Assembly: GCA_025403435.1 (NCBI GenBank)
Contig: CM046350.1
Location: 10,899,008-10,963,007 of the forward strand
Length of the DNA stretch: 64,000 bases
Direction: 5' to 3'
From: Artocarpus heterophyllus
Taxonomy: Eukaryota > Streptophyta > Magnoliopsida > Rosales > Moraceae
In this document: piece by piece, positions 23,925 to 35,719 of the stretch
How the letters are laid out: every line of letters begins with the position of its first letter
How positions within the stretch are numbered: position 1 is the first letter of the stretch
The notes under the pieces: generated by a model
Seen by the model: the letters and a program-made list of their open reading frames with translations, nothing else
Told to the model about the DNA's origin: nothing
Database searches by the model: none
Translations under genes and position numbers: made by a program

Positions 23925-25584
23925 ATGTCAAGGTATGTTGAAAAGCTCAAACTTTATTTACTTTAATTCTAAAAAGCCTGTTGATTTTGTATTATTCACG
24001 TTGCTGCAATTTGGGGTTTTTAACCCCAAATAAAATGCAATTGATTTTAAGGTTTAGGGAGTTCTCTAATTTGTGTAATAGGTTTAGGATACTAGTCAAA
24101 AAAGAAATCGTGTGGAATATCTTATGATTTTGACTAAATTCCTCTGGCATTTATTAATTTTGATAAAGGAAAAACAGAAAGAGGGAAGCTTTTAATGCAC
24201 ATTTTTTGTTCTCAGCCATTGTGGCTGTGTAAGTGGGAGAAGAATATACGTGTATATAGAATATACGTTATGGTCTTATAGGGATTGAGAAATTACATTG
24301 AATTTTGAAAATGCAGCGAAGAAGGTGCACTAGCCGTTGAAGCAGCAGCCCCTGCTCTTGGGGGGCCAATGGACATAACGACAGCATTGCAGCTGGTGCT
24401 GAGGAAGTCGTCGGGGCACGGAGGGCTTGTGAAAGGCCTCCATGAGGCCACCAAGGTCATCGAAAAGCACGCCGCACAACTCTGCCTCTTGGCCGAGGAT
24501 TGCGACCAGCCTGACTATGTTAAGCTTGTCAAAGCCCTTTGCGCCGACCACAATGTCAATATGCTTACTGTCCCCAGCGCCAAGACCCTTGGAGAGTGGG
24601 CTGGTGTAAGTGCCCTTTTTAATTCTCAAATCCTTTCGCTGTGTTTTTAATTCAAAAATCATGATGTTGGAAGCAAATGAATGTTGGTTTCGCTTTTGAA
24701 ACATGTCTGAGTATTTGCTTTTTGTTGGGGGTGTTGGTAGTTAGTGGTTATGATCACAAAACGTTGTCGTTTCTTGTGTTGAAAATTATTGTGTTAAGAG
24801 TTGATATGTTAATTTGGGATTGGCCTTCTTAGAGCATCCAATGTTGTGTTAAATCATAGGGTGTTTGGCTACTTCGGTTTCAACTCATCAGTTCTAACTC
24901 AAACAGTGTAAAGCTCTCACATGCTGCAGTACTTTCAGTTGTAATTCTCAGTTCCAACTTACGTTTCAAACATTCTACTAGTGTGCCAATGCCAAATTTT
25001 AGTATTTGAGTAGGAAAACCACTCTCCAATGCAATGTTAGCATGTGTCAAATTTTGTTATTTGATTGTTATTGATTGACGTATTCACTTTTTTATATAAT
25101 CATTACAACCTTAGCGTTTTCAAATTATTTTAAAGTTGACTTTCACGAATTGCAAAGCTTAATCATTACCACAACAAAGAGATATCATATTTAAAATAAC
25201 ATTATGCATTAATATGTTATTCTCAATGGGTGTCAAACATAGCATTGACATTTGCATTAGAAATATTATTGTAAACTTCGTTAAATTTGGGTTAACGGGG
25301 TTCTTGTTAATGCAGTTGTGCAAGATTGACTCTGAGGGAAAGGCTAGGAAGGTGGTTGGGTGCTCCTGTGTTGTTGTCAAGGTATGATTCAATCCATCTG
25401 CAAGTAAATTCTTGTGCCCAAAACAAGAAACGACATCAAGTGGATTGTAATTTCTTGACTTGACTTGACTTGACTATGATCATTGGTGCTGTTTTTACAT
25501 TAGTGTTATTTTGTTGGAAAGCAGGATTTTGGGGAGGATCATGAAGCCCTCCATGTTGTTCAGCAGCATGTCAAGTCCCAATGA
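23925..25584 (+). CDS. RPS12: Small ribosomal subunit protein eS12
   Basis: eS12 is a cytosolic 40S subunit protein of the L7Ae/L30e fold, near the beak of the subunit. There are four coding exons: 23925-23932 (only 8 nt, Met-Ser-Ser split), 24317-24605, 25316-25381 and 25525-25584. All have GT-AG borders and together encode 140 aa, close to the usual length. Diagnostic parts are MDITTALQLVLRKS, KGLHEATKVIEK, AQLCLLAEDCDQPDYVKLVK, VPSAKTLGEWAG, LCKIDSEGKARKVVGCSCVV and the short C-terminal DFGEDHEALHVV. The start is chosen because the 8-nt exon joins in frame and gives the acidic/alanine-rich N-terminus expected of plant eS12. No defects are seen. Confidence 0.95.
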
Positions 25585-26268
25585 GTTTTGTTGGAATTTA
25601 AGGGGCAATAATTTTGCAGTCTTGTTGATCAACCTGTTTTTACAGATTAGGAAGTTTCTGATTATTTTCTGGTTATGGTTACTACCATGGTTTCTCATTG
25701 TTGCTTCAGCCGGCTTGTTTCGCATGTGCTACTGCTTTTTTACTTTCATTTTTTAAAACGTTTATTTATGAGTAAAATGCTATTGAGAGTGTCACAAATG
25801 TAGAGATTTATCTTATATTAAAATAAAAGCTTAGACATAAAACGGTAAGAATAAATAAGTGAAATTACAACCAATAACAAACATACGGAAATGGACTGTG
25901 TGTTTTTTTGCCACTAACAGACGGTTAACAAGCAGGAATTTTTTTTTTCAATGCCCCTTGAAAAGGGGACTTTAATTGTTGGAATAATTTTAGGAGCAAT
26001 TACTCTAATGAGAACCATGTAAGATACCCACAGGAGGATCTCTATCTCCTGGCTTGTAAAAGAAATTGATTTTAATCATATTTAATGGTTTTAAAATCCA
26101 ATTTTAGGCAAGATGGTCTTGAAAGTTTAGTGCAAAACTACTTTCGGTTAAAATATGATAAATAAAAAGTATACAAATTTAGCATGCAACATTGTAGTTA
26201 GCTTTTTGAACTTTATTGTGAAAATCTTCAATAATTTTCGTACAATTAATTCTCTAATTAATTTAGGA
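25585..26268. other. eS12 3' region and spacer
   Basis: T-rich sequence follows the eS12 stop and probably includes its 3'UTR in the first 200 bases. After that the sequence is AT-rich with no gene visible. Confidence 0.5.
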
Positions 26269-26976
26269 ATATTTTTGTCATAGGTCTTTAAACTTTTTAA
26301 TCTTACATATTTAGGTCTTCATTTTAAGAATTTAGGCATTTAGATCCCCTAACTCTTAATATGTTGGCACTTGAATCCCCATTTTAAGAATTTAGACATG
26401 TAGGTCTTCAAAATCTTAAACTATTCACACTTAGGTCCCCAAATTTGGCTACTCAAGTATCCAAACTCTTAATTTGTTGGTATCTAACCATTAGTCTTCA
26501 TTTTTAAGAATTTGGATATTGAAATTCCAAAATTTTAATATTTTGTCACCATTAGTCCTCGTCATGTTTTTTGCTGTTAAATGTTATACAAGATGAAAAT
26601 ATTTAAAAAATTATGTTTTTAGGACCTAAGGAATGATAAGCCTCAAAATACTGTCATCTTGTATAGCCTTTAACAGCAAAAAATATGATGGGGACTAATA
26701 ATGACAACAAATTAAGATTTTGGGATTTCAATGTCTAAATTCTTAAAATAAGGATTAATGGTGCCAACAAATTAAGAGTTTGGGCACATGTGTATCTAAA
26801 TTTGGGGATCTAAGTGCCAACACTTTAAGAATATGGGGACCTGAATGTCCAAGTTCTTAAAATAGGGACCTAAGTGTCAACAAATTAAGAGTTTAAAGAC
26901 CTAAGTGTCTAAATTTTTAAAATAAATACCTAAATGTCAAATATCATAAAGTTTGGAGACCTATAACGCAAATATC
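26269..26976. mobile_element. Foldback (long inverted-repeat) element
   Basis: The left arm (about 26269-26595) is the imperfect reverse complement of the right arm (about 26654-26976), with a loop of about 58 bases. The innermost stem pairs TTTGCTGTTAAATGTTATAC with a right-arm block near 26655-26680. Each arm is itself built from about four degenerate repeats of some 62-70 bp that carry AGGTCCYCATTTTAAGAATTTAG-like text. I see no coding capacity and no clear target duplication. A transcript would form a hairpin of about 300 bp. Confidence 0.75.
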
Positions 26977-27787
26977 GCACTAATTTATCCTTTAGAACAT
27001 TTTCTTCTGCTTTTCTAGCTTTCCTTCCTAATCACTCGCAGTAATGGCTCATTTGGCAAGGACCATCCTTTAAGGAAAGAACTTAAAAAGAGGCAACTCT
27101 TGAGCGTATTTCTGTTGTTACGCAACGGTTTCGCTGGTTCGAATACAATGAATAGGCTTATGCTTTTGTTTACGCGTGTAAACTTTTGTTTCTCTTTTGA
27201 GAGAAGGGTGACTAACTTTTTATTTCAAAACACTATAGCATATGAGAGTTTTATATTTTATGTATGATACAAATGGCAAAAATGGTAGGCAATGCTACTT
27301 TTCCAAAACTAATCGTAGTAAAAAGTAGGTTTTAAAAATATTTATAGTACATGTAAATTTATAGTGTGAATAATTTATTTACTCATTTGTTTACAATGTA
27401 AATAATTCTTATTTATACAATAAACAGATTTATGATGAAAATAATATGACCCCTTGTTTACAATGTCAATATTTCTTATTTACATAATAAATAAGTTATT
27501 TATATCGTAAATATGTTGTTTACTATAAATTTTTAAGAACCTAATATTTACTTTAAAAGGTATAAAAAATTTGACATTTCTCTTATTCTCCCTACAAATA
27601 GCCAAAATATTGATATGGGTTAAAAAAATGCTAGGAACACCAATTATAGTTTTAACTTGTGCACTAACTTATAAGTTGTAATGTTTTTACTAGTATATGT
27701 TTAAAAGATTGTCACATCAATAGTTTGCATTTGCTAATAAAATAATGGTAAAGAGTTTGTATAAAAGTTGAGATTAAAGTTGGTATC
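26977..27787. other. AT-rich spacer with tRNA-like scrap
   Basis: The sequence is AT-rich, with repeated TTTACAATGTAAATAATTCTTATTTA-like text around 27380-27480. A tRNA-like text (ATGGCTCATTTGGCAAGGAC, then GGTTCGAATAC) occurs at 27044-27146, but the spacing is wrong for a working tRNA. No gene is supported. Confidence 0.4.
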
Positions 27788-30060
27788 TGGTTTACGCCCC
27801 AAAATAAATGTTTATTCTTTATAAACGGCGGACATATGCAGTATAAAAAAGATTGTCGTATTCATAGGGAGGTGAAAATTTGTAACTCGAGAGATTGATA
27901 AAAATAAATGTTCAAAAAGGCAAGCAGTTTTTGAAATCAAAGTTTAAAATAAAAGAAATACTTTTATGGTTTTTATTTTATTTAATTCAAAATTTAAAGC
28001 ATAAAATTAAAACGGTGTAGCTTTGAGAATCCCTTGTGTGTTTTGCAACTGATATGGAATTTTAACTCTAAATAATAATTATCTAAAGCATTTGATTTAT
28101 TATATCTTTTATCATTAATTGCAAGCACTTTTTACTAATTGTATAGGTCGACCGAGAGCGACAATATAGCAAGTCATAATACAGTAAGGGTTTTCCTATA
28201 AAAACTAGCAAAATAATCATCTGTCACTAATGATTTGATGCACTAATTATGAAAATTATAACCGCTATCACTCAATTATAATTAACATAATTTTAAGATA
28301 GAAAAGATAATAACAAATAAAAATTAATATATTTTTATGGAATAAATTATTGCGTTAATTTCGGCAGCACCTCGACTTATTAATTGGTTTAAGAATACAT
28401 TATGTCATCCTCTGTCTATAATAAATCAAGAATTACCAAGCATTTACTGTGCCAATCTATGTCTATAATGCAACAGAAACTCAACTTAATAAATAAGCAT
28501 GATTTTAGTATTATTAATATTAATTATGCAACACAATTAAATTACATAAAAAAAACGTGACTGAATTTATGTAAAAATTGACAGCATAACAACAGTAACA
28601 ATAATTATTGAAAACATAAAGATATAATTTATTCCACAAAAATATAAGCATTACCACACAGATATAGAGTCAAAATTCATACCAAAATACTATGCATATA
28701 ATATCATCTCTCTGCCTCACCAGACACTCTACTCTAACTTAAGCATTATTTTATTATTATTTTTTTACCTATGAAAATACTGCTGAGTCTAACTCAGCAG
28801 AAAGGAAAAGAAGAAGACAGAGGGCCAAAGGCCCGTTGAGGAGTATGCAATTGAGGCAAATGCCTCAGTATTTATAGGGGGCTTAAAAATCACAACTTGT
28901 CGTTTGTAATTATATTTTTTCCCTGTTGAAAGTTGACAATTTCGGATCATTTGATCCATTTTCTCTTCTTTTTTTTCACGTTGAGATTCGCTCTTTGATA
29001 TGCGAATTTGAGTTTGTAATCCAGTGTGACGCAGACCAGACCAGCACAGAACATGCACGATTTGAACCGTTCAAAGCGTGATCTAACGGCTGAAAAGTGC
29101 GCGAAGGATGGGCCCAGGTGGGACCAGTGGGCCCGAGATTTAGGACCGTTAGATCAGTCTTGGTATTCGCATCGAATGGCTGAGAGAGTGGCTGCATGTA
29201 GACATGACCGCACGAGATTCCACGCAGGCCGAGATTCCCTCTGACTCTCTGTGCAGCTTTGTCGACGCGTGTGATGCACGCGCCAATCACAGGTTGACAT
29301 GTGGAATCCACGACTGAGACACACTGCTTCTCCGACATGCGTCAGCGTTGACGCTTCTCCTCGGCTGACGTGTGGCATGATGTCTGCAGCGGATGGGCGG
29401 ACGAGATTCGTTTGGCAGCTGATCCGAGGGATGAGAAATCGCCACGTGTCCCTAAAAATTCAAATTTGAATTTTATTCATCTTCTTGATGCGTTTGATGT
29501 CCGATTTTTCCCCTTTTTGCACCGTTTTGCTTCATTTTTCCTCCAGATTTCAACTCTAAAAGTCATAAACACACTAAAATTAATTATTTTACACACATAA
29601 TATTTACAAACATATTAAAAATATTTATTTTACATTAAAACATACAAAAATAATTAAAAACTCCTAAAATTTCCAGTCTCTTACAGTTTGACACAGATAT
29701 AATTTTTATGACTTGAAAATATTTTTAGAAATTACTAAAAATATAATAGAACATATTTACAAACTTAAAACACACTATCAAATATGTTAAGACTCAACAT
29801 AAAATAACCGCATTAATTTTACGGTTTTAACTATTTACAGACTAGACACTTATTTAACACACCGAAATGACTCTAAAAATTACTAAAAATTCTATTAAAC
29901 ATAAAACACACTAAAAACATATTTTTAAACACATTTACACACTAAGACATGAAAATACTTATTAACACAAAATTGCTATTAATTAGAGAATTTAATGAGA
30001 AATAAAAGCATAAATAAATGATTTAAGCCTTAGAAAATGCACACTTTTACAGTCTCATCA
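27788..30060 (-). repeat. 3' LTR of the Athila-like element
   Basis: The 2273-bp repeat is paired with 33248-35519. It has a GC-richer middle (about 28980-29460) between very AT-rich ends. Open frames in this middle recur in both LTRs but resemble no protein. Confidence 0.92.
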
Positions 30061-30706
30061 CACCCCCCAACCAGTTTATTGCTAGTCTCTAGCAATTAAA
30101 GCGATATTATTTTGAAATGATTTATTGAATATCCATATAATGAAAAATTATTTAACTATAATTTGACTTATCTAACTAGATAAACTAAAAATATAATTTG
30201 ACACAGATATAATTTTTATGACTTGAAAATATTTTTAGAAATTACTAAAAATATAATAGAACATATTTACAAACTTAAAACACACTATCAAATATGTTAA
30301 GACTCAACATAAAATAACCGCATTAATTTTACGGTTTTAACTATTTACAGACTAGACACTTATTTAACACACCGAAATGACTCTAAAAATTACTAAAAAT
30401 TCTATTAAACATAAAACACACTAAAAACATATTTTTAAACACATTTACATACTAAGACATGAAAATACTTATTAACACAAAATTGCTATTAATTAGAGAA
30501 TTTAATGAGAAATAAAAGCATAAATAAATGATTTAAGCCTTAGAAAATGCACACTTTTACAGTCTCATCACACCCCCCAACCAGTTTATTGCTAGTCTCT
30601 AGCAATTAAAGCGATATTATTTTGAAATGATTTATTGAATATCCATATAATGAAAAATTATTTAACTATAATTTGACTTATCTAACTAGATAAACTAACA
30701 AAACAA
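29687..30706. repeat. 510-bp tandem duplication spanning the LTR/internal junction
   Basis: Bases 29687-30196 are repeated at 30197-30706 with an offset of exactly 510. I noticed only about one substitution (ACATTTACACACT versus ACATTTACATACT). Each copy holds the LTR end (AGTCTCATCA), the polypurine tract complement (CACCCCCCAACC at 30061 and 30571) and about 130 bp of internal sequence. The near identity points to a recent duplication or an assembly error. Confidence 0.9.
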
Positions 30707-32624
30707 AAATTTTATTTGAACAATTTATATGCTATTTAACAAAATGTATACATGCCAAACTTAGTGCAGAAAAGGGAGATAATGAATAATTATGAAGTTT
30801 CATCTAAAACTAAGAATAATATTGTTATGAAATTTTGCTTCAAATCACTCCTGCAAGCAGCAACACTTCAAATTTATTTACAAAAACAATTAAAAAGCAG
30901 AAACATAAAATACAAATATTTACAAACTTTACAACTGTTGATAGTGCAATGTTTGGCTCCCTTAAGCTTTCTCCATAACCTATTTAACGAGCTTTGGGTT
31001 AGTAACTTCCAGACTAGTTGGCCTAAGGTACTAGGTGTTGAAGCACCCCTTAGAACTTACTTACTCAAGCTAAAGATGCTATGAAACCAAACTTATCCAA
31101 CTTTATTCATTTACATAATTACACACTTTATTTATTTACAATCTTTTTTTTCTATTTTTTCATTTATTTTTTATTTTTTCTGTATATTTTTTTCTTTTAA
31201 ATTTTGAAAATATTGCTGCCTTTAATTGTTCATATTCATAAAATAACAAAACTCAAATATTCATAGCTTTGACTTACCACCACAATTAAACATTACAGTG
31301 AGTGTGTGAAAAGAATGGCTTACAAACACTTTGAAAAATAAACACATAAAAATGTTAAATAAAACCAAAGTTTTGAAAGTGTATAAAATTAGATAATTCA
31401 AAGAATAGAAAAATAATATTACATTAATATGAAATTCAAAAATCAAAACAAAATAATAGCACATTAATTACTAAGAAACTAATATTTACAAAACTTTTTT
31501 ATATATATATTTTTAATTTTATGACCCACACAAAAAAATAACACACAAAAAATGAAAAATATACAAGAATCTGGAGCAAAATAAAAAAATTTGGGCAAAA
31601 TCAAAAATTTTTTTTTGGCACAGCACAATTTTTAAGCACAACCTTCTCCCCCCAACCTAAAATATATATTATCCTAAAAGAATAAAAATAGTGAGAGCAG
31701 CAAAAAATATTACTTGAATCAGCACAGCTGTAGAGATGATCTATAGCAAACCAAACTAAAAACTAACAAAAAACACACATTTTTTGGTTGAAATTTATTT
31801 GAAAATCCAAACCAATTGCATTTACATAATCAAACTTATTAGAATGCGTCTCAAGAGAAAACAATTTAACTCCTTAACTCAGCCATTCTAAAAAAATTTA
31901 AATAATAGCCTTCATTTTAAATTCTCAGAACAAATCTCATTTTTTTTTAATTTTTTTTTTAGAAAATCAAAATAGCACACAACAACACACAAAAATATAT
32001 TACAAAGAAGGGAAGGTAAAGATATTAGTTGAAAAGTGTTTTCCCATCTTTCTTCAGACTCTTGCTCTGATGGACAATCGTCAAAGAGCGGCTTTCTCTC
32101 ATAATAAGTGTCAAAAGACACCACATATGGGTCTTGTGTAAACATGCCCTCAAGATTGACAAAATTTGAAACTTTTAAACTCATGCAACTTAGACACATT
32201 TTATATTCTTGGTAGGTCCTTAAAAACAATGCTAGAGATAGTGGAGGGGGTGGTGGCCACATAGGATCTTGGTAAGAATGGTCTTTAGTGAACTCTTCTG
32301 GCAATTGAGGTTGAGAATTTAAGACTAAAGGTGATGATTGTTCCTGTTCTACAACTAAGTCTTCATTCTCTTCCTCACATTCCTCTCTTAATAGTTGTTC
32401 CTCAAAATAAGTGGGTTCTAAAGTTTCTTCAATGATTGGAACAACTATTTCATCCTCACTCAAAGAATTAAGACGATATTCAAGCCTATCCACTTTTTTT
32501 TTGCCATGGTTTCCATATATTTGTCTACAGTTTCTTCCAATGTTTCTAAGGTTTCTTCCAGATTCACCCTATTTGGGTCACTATATGTTTCTTGCAGTTC
32601 AAAATTTGACTCCAAATTTTCGGG

Positions 32625-32995
32625 TTAAGTTTCAGGCCACGGTTCTGAAAAATTTGAATTATTCTCCCAAATTAAATTGTTCCTAGAACTGTTAAATCTC
32701 CAATAATCATATTCGGCCATATCTTCTAACATATAATAGGCTTTGTTAACAGATAATTGGTAAAAAGTGGTGGTACCATCTCCTCTCTCTATCCAATCTC
32801 TTGTTTCAGGACTTAACTTATATATGAAAATTTCTAAAAGATATTCCCTAGAAAAACCATGGTGAGGGAACTGATCTAGCAAATCTTTAAATCTCCATCA
32901 AGCGCTATAAAATGGTTCTAAGTGTTGTTAGGAAAAGTTTGCAATGATTTCTCTATGAACTTCCCAAAACATCTTTTTAACGGTGGCCTTTTTGA
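32625..32995 (-). pseudogene. Athila-type gag fragment
   Basis: The minus strand encodes DQFPHHGFSREYLLEIFIYK, then LSPETRDWIERGDGTTTFYQ and a DMAEYDYW tail. This is a block typical of gypsy (Athila-like) gag proteins in front of the zinc-knuckle region. Upstream of the open part, FWEVHREI and WRFKDLL continue the homology but are separated by in-frame stops near 32905-32945. A further open frame at 32493-31912 is acidic and proline-containing (EEENEDLVVEQEQ, MWPPPPPLS) and may be the eroded rest of the internal region. No pol domains follow. Confidence 0.7.
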
Positions 32996-33224
32996 CAGAA
33001 TCCAACAAATTTTACAACTGCCCAAACTTTCAAAACAAAAGACGGGATGCAAAGCTTTTCTTTATCCGAAACGAATAAAGTAGCGAGTGAAAAGCATCTG
33101 TCCCTTTTTTTATTTTTTTTATTTTTTTCTTAATAATAAACACACAAATTAAAAATGCAAATAACTAAAATAATATTTACGTGTTTTCCCGTTTAATTCA
33201 GCAATCTAACAGAGCAACGACACC

Positions 33225-33242
33225 TCCCCGGCAACGGCGTCA
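33225..33242 (-). promoter_or_regulatory. Primer binding site, tRNA-Asp type
   Basis: The minus strand reads TGACGCCGTTGCCGGGGA, five bases inside the 5' LTR. It matches the primer site of Athila-type elements (tRNA-Asp) except for one G-to-A change. It sets the orientation of the element. Confidence 0.75.
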
Positions 33243-33247
33243 AATTT

Positions 33248-35519
33248 TGGTTTACGCCCCAAAATAAATGTTTATTCTTTATAAACGGCAGACATATACA
33301 GTATAAAAAGATTGTCGTATCCACAGGGAGGTGAAAATTTGTAACTCGAGATATTGATAAAAATAAATGTTCAAAAAGACAAGCAGTTTTTGAAATCAAA
33401 GTTTAAAATAAAAGAAATATTTTTGTGGTTTTTATTTTATTTAATTCAAAATTTAAAGCATAAAATTAAAATGGTATAGCTTTGAGAATCCCTTGTGTAT
33501 TTTGCAACTGATATGAAATTTTAACTCTAAATAATAATTATCTAAAGCATTTGATTTATTATATCTTTTCTCATTAATTGTAAGCACTTTTTACTAATTA
33601 TATAGGTCGACCGAGAGCGACAATATAGCAAGTCATAATGCAGTAAGGGTTTTCCTATAAAAACTAGCAAAATAATCATCTGTCACTAATGATTTGGTGC
33701 ACTAATTATGAAAATTATAACCGCTGTCACTCAATTATAATTAACATAATCTTAAGATAGAAAAGATAATAACAAATAAAAATTAATATATTTTTATGAA
33801 ATAAATTATTGCGTTAATTTCGGCAGCACCTCGACTTATTAATTGGTTTAAGAATACATTATGCCATCCTCTGTCTACAATAAATCAAGAATTACCAAGC
33901 ATTTACTGTGCCAATCTATGTCTATAATGCAACAGAAACTCAACTTAATAAATAAGCATGATTTTAGTATTATTAATATTAATTATGCAACACAATTAAA
34001 TTACATAAAAAAAACGTGACTGAATTTATGTAAAAATTGACAGCATAACAACAGTAACAATAATTATTGAAAACATAAAGATATAATTTATTCCACAAAA
34101 ATATAAGCATTACCACACAGATATATAGTCAAAATTCATACCAAAATACTATGCATACAATATCATCTCTCTGCCTCACCAGACACTCTACTCTAACTTA
34201 AGCATTATTTTATTATTATTTTTTTACCTATGAAAATACTGCTGAGTCTAACTCAGCAGAAAGGAAAAGAAGAAGACAGAGGGCCAAAGGCCCGTTGAGG
34301 AGTATGCAATTGAGGCAAATACCTCAGTATTTATAGGGGGCTTAAAAATCACAACTTGTCGTTTGTAATTATATTTTTTCCCTGTTGAAAGTTGACAATT
34401 TCGGATCATTTGATCCATTTTCTCTTCTTTTTTTTCACGCTGAGATTCGCTCTTTGATATGCGAATTTGAGTTTGTAATCCAGTGTGACGCAGACCAGAC
34501 CAGCACAGAACATGCACGATTTGAACCGTTCAAAGCGTGATCTAACGGCTGAAAAGTGCGCGAAGGATGGGCCCAGGTGGGACCAGTGGGCCCGAGATTT
34601 AGGACCGTTAGATCAGTCTTGGTATTCCCATCGAATGGCTGAGAGAGTGGCTGCATGTAGACATGACCGCACGAGATTCCACGCAGGCCGAGATTCCCTC
34701 TGACTCTCTGTGCAGCTTTGTCGACGCGTGTGATGCACGCGCCAATCACAGGTTGACATGTGGAATCCACGACTGAGACACACTGCTTCTCCGACATGCG
34801 TCAGCGTTGACGCTTCTCCTCGGCTGACGTGTGGCATGATGTCTGCAGCGGATGGGCGGACGAGATTCGTTTGGCAGCTGATCCGAGGGATGAGAAATCG
34901 CCACGTGTCCCTAAAAATTCAAATTTGAATTTTATTCATCTTCTTGATGCGTTTGATGTCTGATTTTTCCCCTTTTTGCACCGTTTTGCTTCATTTTTCC
35001 TCCAGATTTCAACTCTAAAAGTCATAAACACACTAAAATTAATTGTTTTACACACATAATATTTACAAACATATTAAAAATATTTATTTTACATTAAAAC
35101 ACGCAAAAATAATTAAAACTCCTAAAATTTCCAGTCTCTTACGGTTTGACACAGATATAATTTTTATGACTTGAAAATATTTTTAGAAATTACTAAAAAT
35201 ATAATAGAACATATTTATAAACTTAAAACACACTATCAAATACGTTAAGACTCAAAATAAAATAACCGCATTAATTTTACGATTTTAACTATTTACAGAC
35301 TAGACACTTATTTAACACACCGAAATGACTCTAAAAATTACTAAAAATTCTATTAAACATAAAAACACACTAAAAACATATTTTTAAACACATTTACACA
35401 CTAAGACACGAAAATACTTATTAACACAAAATTGCTATTAATTAGAGAATTTAATGAGAATTAAAAGCATAAATAAATTATTTAAGCCTTAGAAAATATA
35501 CACTTTTACAGTCTCATCA
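33248..35519 (-). repeat. 5' LTR of the Athila-like element
   Basis: The 2272-bp partner of 27788-30060 lies next to the tRNA-Asp-like primer site and is followed on the right by the target duplication GTATC. Confidence 0.92.
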
Positions 35520-35719
35520 GTATCCCTAACATTACTCGATAAGTATAAGTATGTTAAAGCTTTCACATGATATAGTGTAAAGCAAAAGTACGCTATAGGA
35601 CTGTAAGCTTGTAAGCTCTCACATAGAACATTAAATTGGTTCCAACTACATTCCCTAACATAATTTTAGTTAAATGTGTATTATTTGATTTCAGTATGGT
35701 TGAATTGTGTTTGCGGGCA

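Larger units (their letters stand above)
27788..35519 (-). mobile_element. Non-autonomous Ty3/gypsy (Athila-like) LTR element, LARD-type, minus strand
   Basis: The LTRs are 27788-30060 (2273 bp) and 33248-35519 (2272 bp), TGGTTTACGCC to TCTCATCA on the plus strand. The target duplication GTATC is perfect (27783-27787 and 35520-35524). On the minus strand the primer site is at 33242-33225 and matches the 3' end of plant tRNA-Asp with one mismatch, the primer used by Athila elements. A polypurine tract (GGTTGGGGGG) abuts the 3' LTR at 30074-30061. The internal part is only about 3.2 kb and has a gag fragment but no protease, integrase or RT. The LTRs differ by small scattered changes, so the insertion is moderately young. 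Confidence 0.92.

Noticed and set aside
28976..29600. Open frames of 70-120 codons in the GC-richer part of the Athila-like LTR (also 34435-35060)
   Set aside because: Overlapping frames on both strands, no family resemblance; explained by local base composition.
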